Assembly: GCA_946055445.1 (NCBI GenBank) | Contig: CAMGGF010000062.1 | Coordinates: forward strand, 1 to 7,196 | DNA: 7,196 nt | Origin: an uncultured Ruminococcus sp. | Lineage (GTDB): Bacteria; Bacillota; Clostridia; Oscillospirales; Acutalibacteraceae | Direction: 5' to 3' | Part shown: positions 5,078-7,196 of the stretch, one piece after another | Numbering within the stretch: the stretch's first letter is position 1 | Layout: every line of letters starts with the position of its first letter | The notes under the pieces: model-generated | Seen by the model: the letters and a program-made list of their open reading frames with translations, nothing else | The model's database searches: none | Told to the model about the DNA's origin: nothing | Program-made: the position numbers and the translations under genes

Positions 5078-6717
5078 AAAAGGCACACAAACCGATTGCA
5101 ATATGTACGGCGGCGGTGCTTTTGCTGTTGTGCTTTGCGGGGTGCAGTGCGCCGCAAACACAGGCAGTGCAAAAGCCGCTTGCAGGGGATGCGAAAAATT
5201 TTGATGACAGCCACGGCGTGTCGGTACATGACCCCTCGCTGTTTCGCGCCGAAGACGGTACCTATTATGTGACCGGTTCGCATATCGCTTCGGCAAAAAG
5301 CACGGATTTAATCCATTGGAATACCGTTTCAAGCGGTGTGTTTGACAGCAACCGCACTTTGGTTTTTGAGGGGCAAACCCTGCGCGGTGCCTATGCAAAG
5401 GCGTTTGCTTGGTGCGATGGCGCACAAACCCTTTGGGGACGCGCGGACGAAGAATGGGAAACGAATGTCTGGGCGTCGGATATGTTTTATAACGAAACAA
5501 TGGGCAAATATTGCTATTATGCCTGTTCCTCGGTTTGGGGGTCTACGGCGTCGGTGATTTGGTTTGCCACAGCGGACAGCCCCGAGGGAACTTTCACCTT
5601 TGCGGACACCCTCGTTTACAGCGGGTTTAACAAGCGGACGCGTCTGGGCAAACCGCGCAACGAAATGCATTATTCCTTTACCAATCTCGGTGCGTTGATT
5701 GAAAACGGCACATTTACGAAAGCGGAAGTCGAAAACGCGCCGTGGTATAATGAAAACGGCGAATATGACTGCACTTACGGCAAATATCCGAATGCGATTG
5801 ACCCCGCGCCGTTTTATGATGCAGAGGGCAACCTTTGGCTTGTGTACGGTTCGTTCAGCGGCGGTATTTTCGTAATGCCGTTGGTCGAAGAAACGGGACT
5901 GCCCGATTATGCGGCAATGCGCAATACCGAAGGGTATGATTTGTATTTCGGCAAGCAGATTACCTGCACAAACGAGCAGACAAAGAACACGGGCGAAGGG
6001 CCGTTTATCACCTATGACGCCGAAAGCGGCTGGTATTATCTGTTTCTTTCCTACGGCGCTTTGGGCGCACTTGACGGGTACAACATCCGCATATACCGCA
6101 GTCAAACGCCCGACGGCGTGTATTTGGACGCGGCGGGCAATGACGCGCGCGAAATGAAAAATACGGGGACACCCATTCTCGGGAATTATCAGTTTTCGAC
6201 AGATGCACAGGCATATTTATCGGGCGGGCATTCCTCTTGCCTTGTAGACGCGGACGGCAAAGTTTTCCAAGCCTATCACCAACGGTACAATGATGGCACG
6301 GGCGCATTTCACAATGTGCAAATCCACCAAATGTTGCGCACGAACGACGGTTGGCTGACGATGTTACCGCTTGTGTATAATGGGGAAACCGCAACGGCGG
6401 TCAGCCTCGCGGATATTGCGGGCGAATACGAAGCGGTGCGTTTCACGCCCGAACTCCAAACGGCAACCGATTGGAGCGGTGTGCAGGCAATTATCCGCCC
6501 CACCGAAAAAATGGTGATTGCCGCAGACGGGACAGTAACTTTGGGCGGCAAAACGGGCACTTTGCAGTTGGACGGCGGCGCGTATACCTATACATTGCAC
6601 ATAGACAGCGCTGTGTACCACGGTGCTTGCTGTGTCGGCACGCAAAACGGGGCGCAGAAGATGACACTTTCCGCGCTTTCCGATGCAAACTGCACGCTTT
6701 GGGCAGTTGCAAAATAA
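5074..6717 (+). CDS. GH43-family lipoprotein, probable endo-1,5-alpha-L-arabinanase
   Basis: This 547-aa exported lipoprotein probably cleaves arabinan at the outer cell surface. Residues 1-24 are a type II signal peptide: KK near the start, hydrophobic AVLLLLCF, lipobox FAGC with lipidated C24. A short Q/A-rich linker follows, then the five-bladed GH43 domain (about 46-420). The expected catalytic triad is visible: base D53 in VHDPSLF, pKa-modulating D243 in NAIDPAPF, and general acid E308 in NTGEGPFI. H386 in SGGHSS matches the metal-site histidine region of endo-arabinanases. After about residue 445 (IAGEYEAVRF onward) comes an extra beta domain resembling the GH43 C-terminal domain of ABN2-type arabinanases. 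The stretch between D53 and D243 is longer than in small arabinanases, so blades 1-3 carry insertions. Exo-arabinosidase or xylosidase activity is an alternative. AGGGGAG (5062-5068) lies 5 nt before the ATG. It is the last operon gene, coupled to the flippase. Confidence 0.88.
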   Translation: MKKAHKPIAICTAAVLLLLCFAGCSAPQTQAVQKPLAGDAKNFDDSHGVSVHDPSLFRAEDGTYYVTGSHIASAKSTDLIHWNTVSSGVFDSNRTLVFEGQTLRGAYAKAFAWCDGAQTLWGRADEEWETNVWASDMFYNETMGKYCYYACSSVWGSTASVIWFATADSPEGTFTFADTLVYSGFNKRTRLGKPRNEMHYSFTNLGALIENGTFTKAEVENAPWYNENGEYDCTYGKYPNAIDPAPFYDAEGNLWLVYGSFSGGIFVMPLVEETGLPDYAAMRNTEGYDLYFGKQITCTNEQTKNTGEGPFITYDAESGWYYLFLSYGALGALDGYNIRIYRSQTPDGVYLDAAGNDAREMKNTGTPILGNYQFSTDAQAYLSGGHSSCLVDADGKVFQAYHQRYNDGTGAFHNVQIHQMLRTNDGWLTMLPLVYNGETATAVSLADIAGEYEAVRFTPELQTATDWSGVQAIIRPTEKMVIAADGTVTLGGKTGTLQLDGGAYTYTLHIDSAVYHGACCVGTQNGAQKMTLSALSDANCTLWAVAK

Positions 6718-6735
6718 AAACGGGAAATAAAGCAG

Positions 6736-6768
6736 AAAGGCAGGTATCCGAAGATACCTGCCTTTTTT
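6736..6768 (+). terminator. Intrinsic terminator of the operon, usable in both directions
   Basis: GGCAGGTATC (6739-6748) and GATACCTGCC (6753-6762) form a perfect 10-bp stem with a CGAA loop, followed by six T residues (6763-6768). AAA (6736-6738) can extend the stem with TTT. It starts 18 bp after the GH43 stop. On the minus strand the same hairpin carries a C(UUCG)G tetraloop and is followed by a broken T-rich run, so it can also end the convergent trpB-like transcript, whose stop is only about 13 bp away. Confidence 0.9.
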
Positions 6769-6780
6769 CTGTGTTTTGCC

Positions 6781-7196
6781 TTATTCCTGTATGCCGGGGA
6801 TTTTCGGGAGTTTGTCAAAGCCCACCTGCAAATCTTCGTCGGTCGGAATGTAATCGCACATCCTGCCCTCCATGTAAGAGGTGTATGCGTTCATATCGAA
6901 ATAGCCTGTGCCCGTAAGACCGAACAAAATGGTCTTTTCTTCACCCGTTTCCTTGCATTTGAGTGCCTCGTCAATCGCGCCGCGAATGGCGTGTGCGCTT
7001 TCGGGGGCGGGGAGAATGGTTTCGACTTTCGAGAACAGCGTGGCGGCTTCAAACACCTTGGTTTGCTCCACCGAAACCGCTTCCATATACCCATCGTGAT
7101 AGAGTTTTGAAAGAATGGGCGACATACCGTGATAACGAAGCCCGCCCGCGTGGTTGGGCGAGGGCTTAAATTCACAGCCGAGGGTATACATTTTTG
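6781..7196 (-). CDS. TrpB2-like tryptophan synthase beta chain, C-terminal part (cut by window edge)
   Basis: About 138 C-terminal residues of a PLP-dependent enzyme of the TrpB2 (TrpB-like) group, which makes tryptophan from indole and serine. The frame is open through the right edge with no ribosome binding site before the ATG at 7191, so that Met is internal and some 300 residues lie outside. Diagnostic segments are FKPSPNHAGGLRYHG (7126-7170), typical of TrpB2 rather than TrpB1, then PAPESAHAIRGAIDEAL and the cofactor-binding LTGTGYFDM. In the last of these a Thr stands where many TrpB proteins have Ser against the pyridine nitrogen. TAA at 6781-6783 ends the gene, close to the shared terminator. 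It is convergent to the operon and so regulated separately. Whether trpA or other trp genes accompany it cannot be seen. TrpB2 proteins often occur alone, as indole-salvage enzymes. Confidence 0.9.
   Translation of the reverse strand, partial: KMYTLGCEFKPSPNHAGGLRYHGMSPILSKLYHDGYMEAVSVEQTKVFEAATLFSKVETILPAPESAHAIRGAIDEALKCKETGEEKTILFGLTGTGYFDMNAYTSYMEGRMCDYIPTDEDLQVGFDKLPKIPGIQE

Larger units (their letters stand above)
210..6768 (+). other. Predicted five-gene operon
   Basis: One near-consensus promoter (210-238) precedes five plus-strand genes with gaps of 21, 4 and 11 bp and a 4-bp ATGA overlap. The only intrinsic terminator found follows the fifth gene (6736-6768). The order is membrane propeller-like protein, HAD hydrolase, rarA, flippase, GH43 lipoprotein. 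Co-transcription is inferred from spacing; internal promoters inside the coding regions cannot be excluded by eye. Confidence 0.6.

Noticed and set aside
4619..5500. Long antisense open frame (293 codons) spanning the flippase-GH43 junction
   Set aside because: It is a low-complexity Arg/His/Pro/Gln-rich translation opposite two genes with clear family motifs; no independent support.
3578..6717. Recent horizontal transfer of the flippase and GH43 genes
   Set aside because: Codon use and base composition look the same as in the neighbouring rarA and HAD genes, and there are no flanking direct repeats, tRNA genes or mobility genes.
6781..7191. Complete small gene starting at ATG 7191 on the minus strand
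   Set aside because: The product is the C-terminal part of a TrpB2-like protein and the frame stays open through the window edge, so the Met is internal.

Overview
The window looks like a piece of chromosome from a Bacillota (Firmicutes) bacterium of the Clostridia, most likely an Oscillospiraceae/Ruminococcaceae-like gut anaerobe. This is inference from several signs: strong AGGAG-type ribosome binding sites, a Gram-positive-style lipoprotein signal, a TrpB2-type tryptophan synthase beta chain, a secreted arabinan-type GH43 enzyme, moderately GC-rich codon use, and a cluster of intergenic 'TTGTAGGG…' palindromes that I associate with that group. No rRNA or marker gene in the window allows a firmer placement.

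Layout. Positions 1-143 are non-coding and hold four short palindromic units sharing a TTGTAGGG/CCCTACAA end. About 65 bp further on is a near-consensus sigma-70-type promoter (210-238). It is followed by five co-directional plus-strand genes with gaps of 21, 4 and 11 bp and one 4-bp overlap: a membrane-anchored protein with a predicted extracellular beta-propeller-like domain (unknown function), a HAD phosphatase of the 5'-nucleotidase-like (PA0065-type) group, the AAA+ ATPase RarA, a 14-helix-type oligosaccharide flippase (MOP superfamily), and a GH43 lipoprotein resembling endo-1,5-alpha-L-arabinanases. The set ends in one strong hairpin terminator (6736-6768). On the other side, a convergent minus-strand gene enters from the right edge; it encodes the C-terminal part of a TrpB2-like enzyme and uses the same hairpin from the opposite direction.

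How the genes fit together. The spacing suggests one transcript, but the products do not form one pathway. rarA (stalled-fork maintenance) and the HAD hydrolase (small-molecule dephosphorylation) are housekeeping. The first gene, the flippase and the GH43 lipoprotein are all cell-envelope proteins. The flippase and GH43 genes overlap by four bases, implying translational coupling and perhaps a joint role in exporting and trimming, or binding, an arabinose-containing surface glycan. That role is inference: no glycosyltransferase or polymerase is visible here. I see no CRISPR array, transposase, integrase, phage gene, toxin-antitoxin pair or recognised defence system, and nothing in the sequence compels the claim of a new system. 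The most unusual non-coding signal is the palindromic repeat cluster at the left edge.
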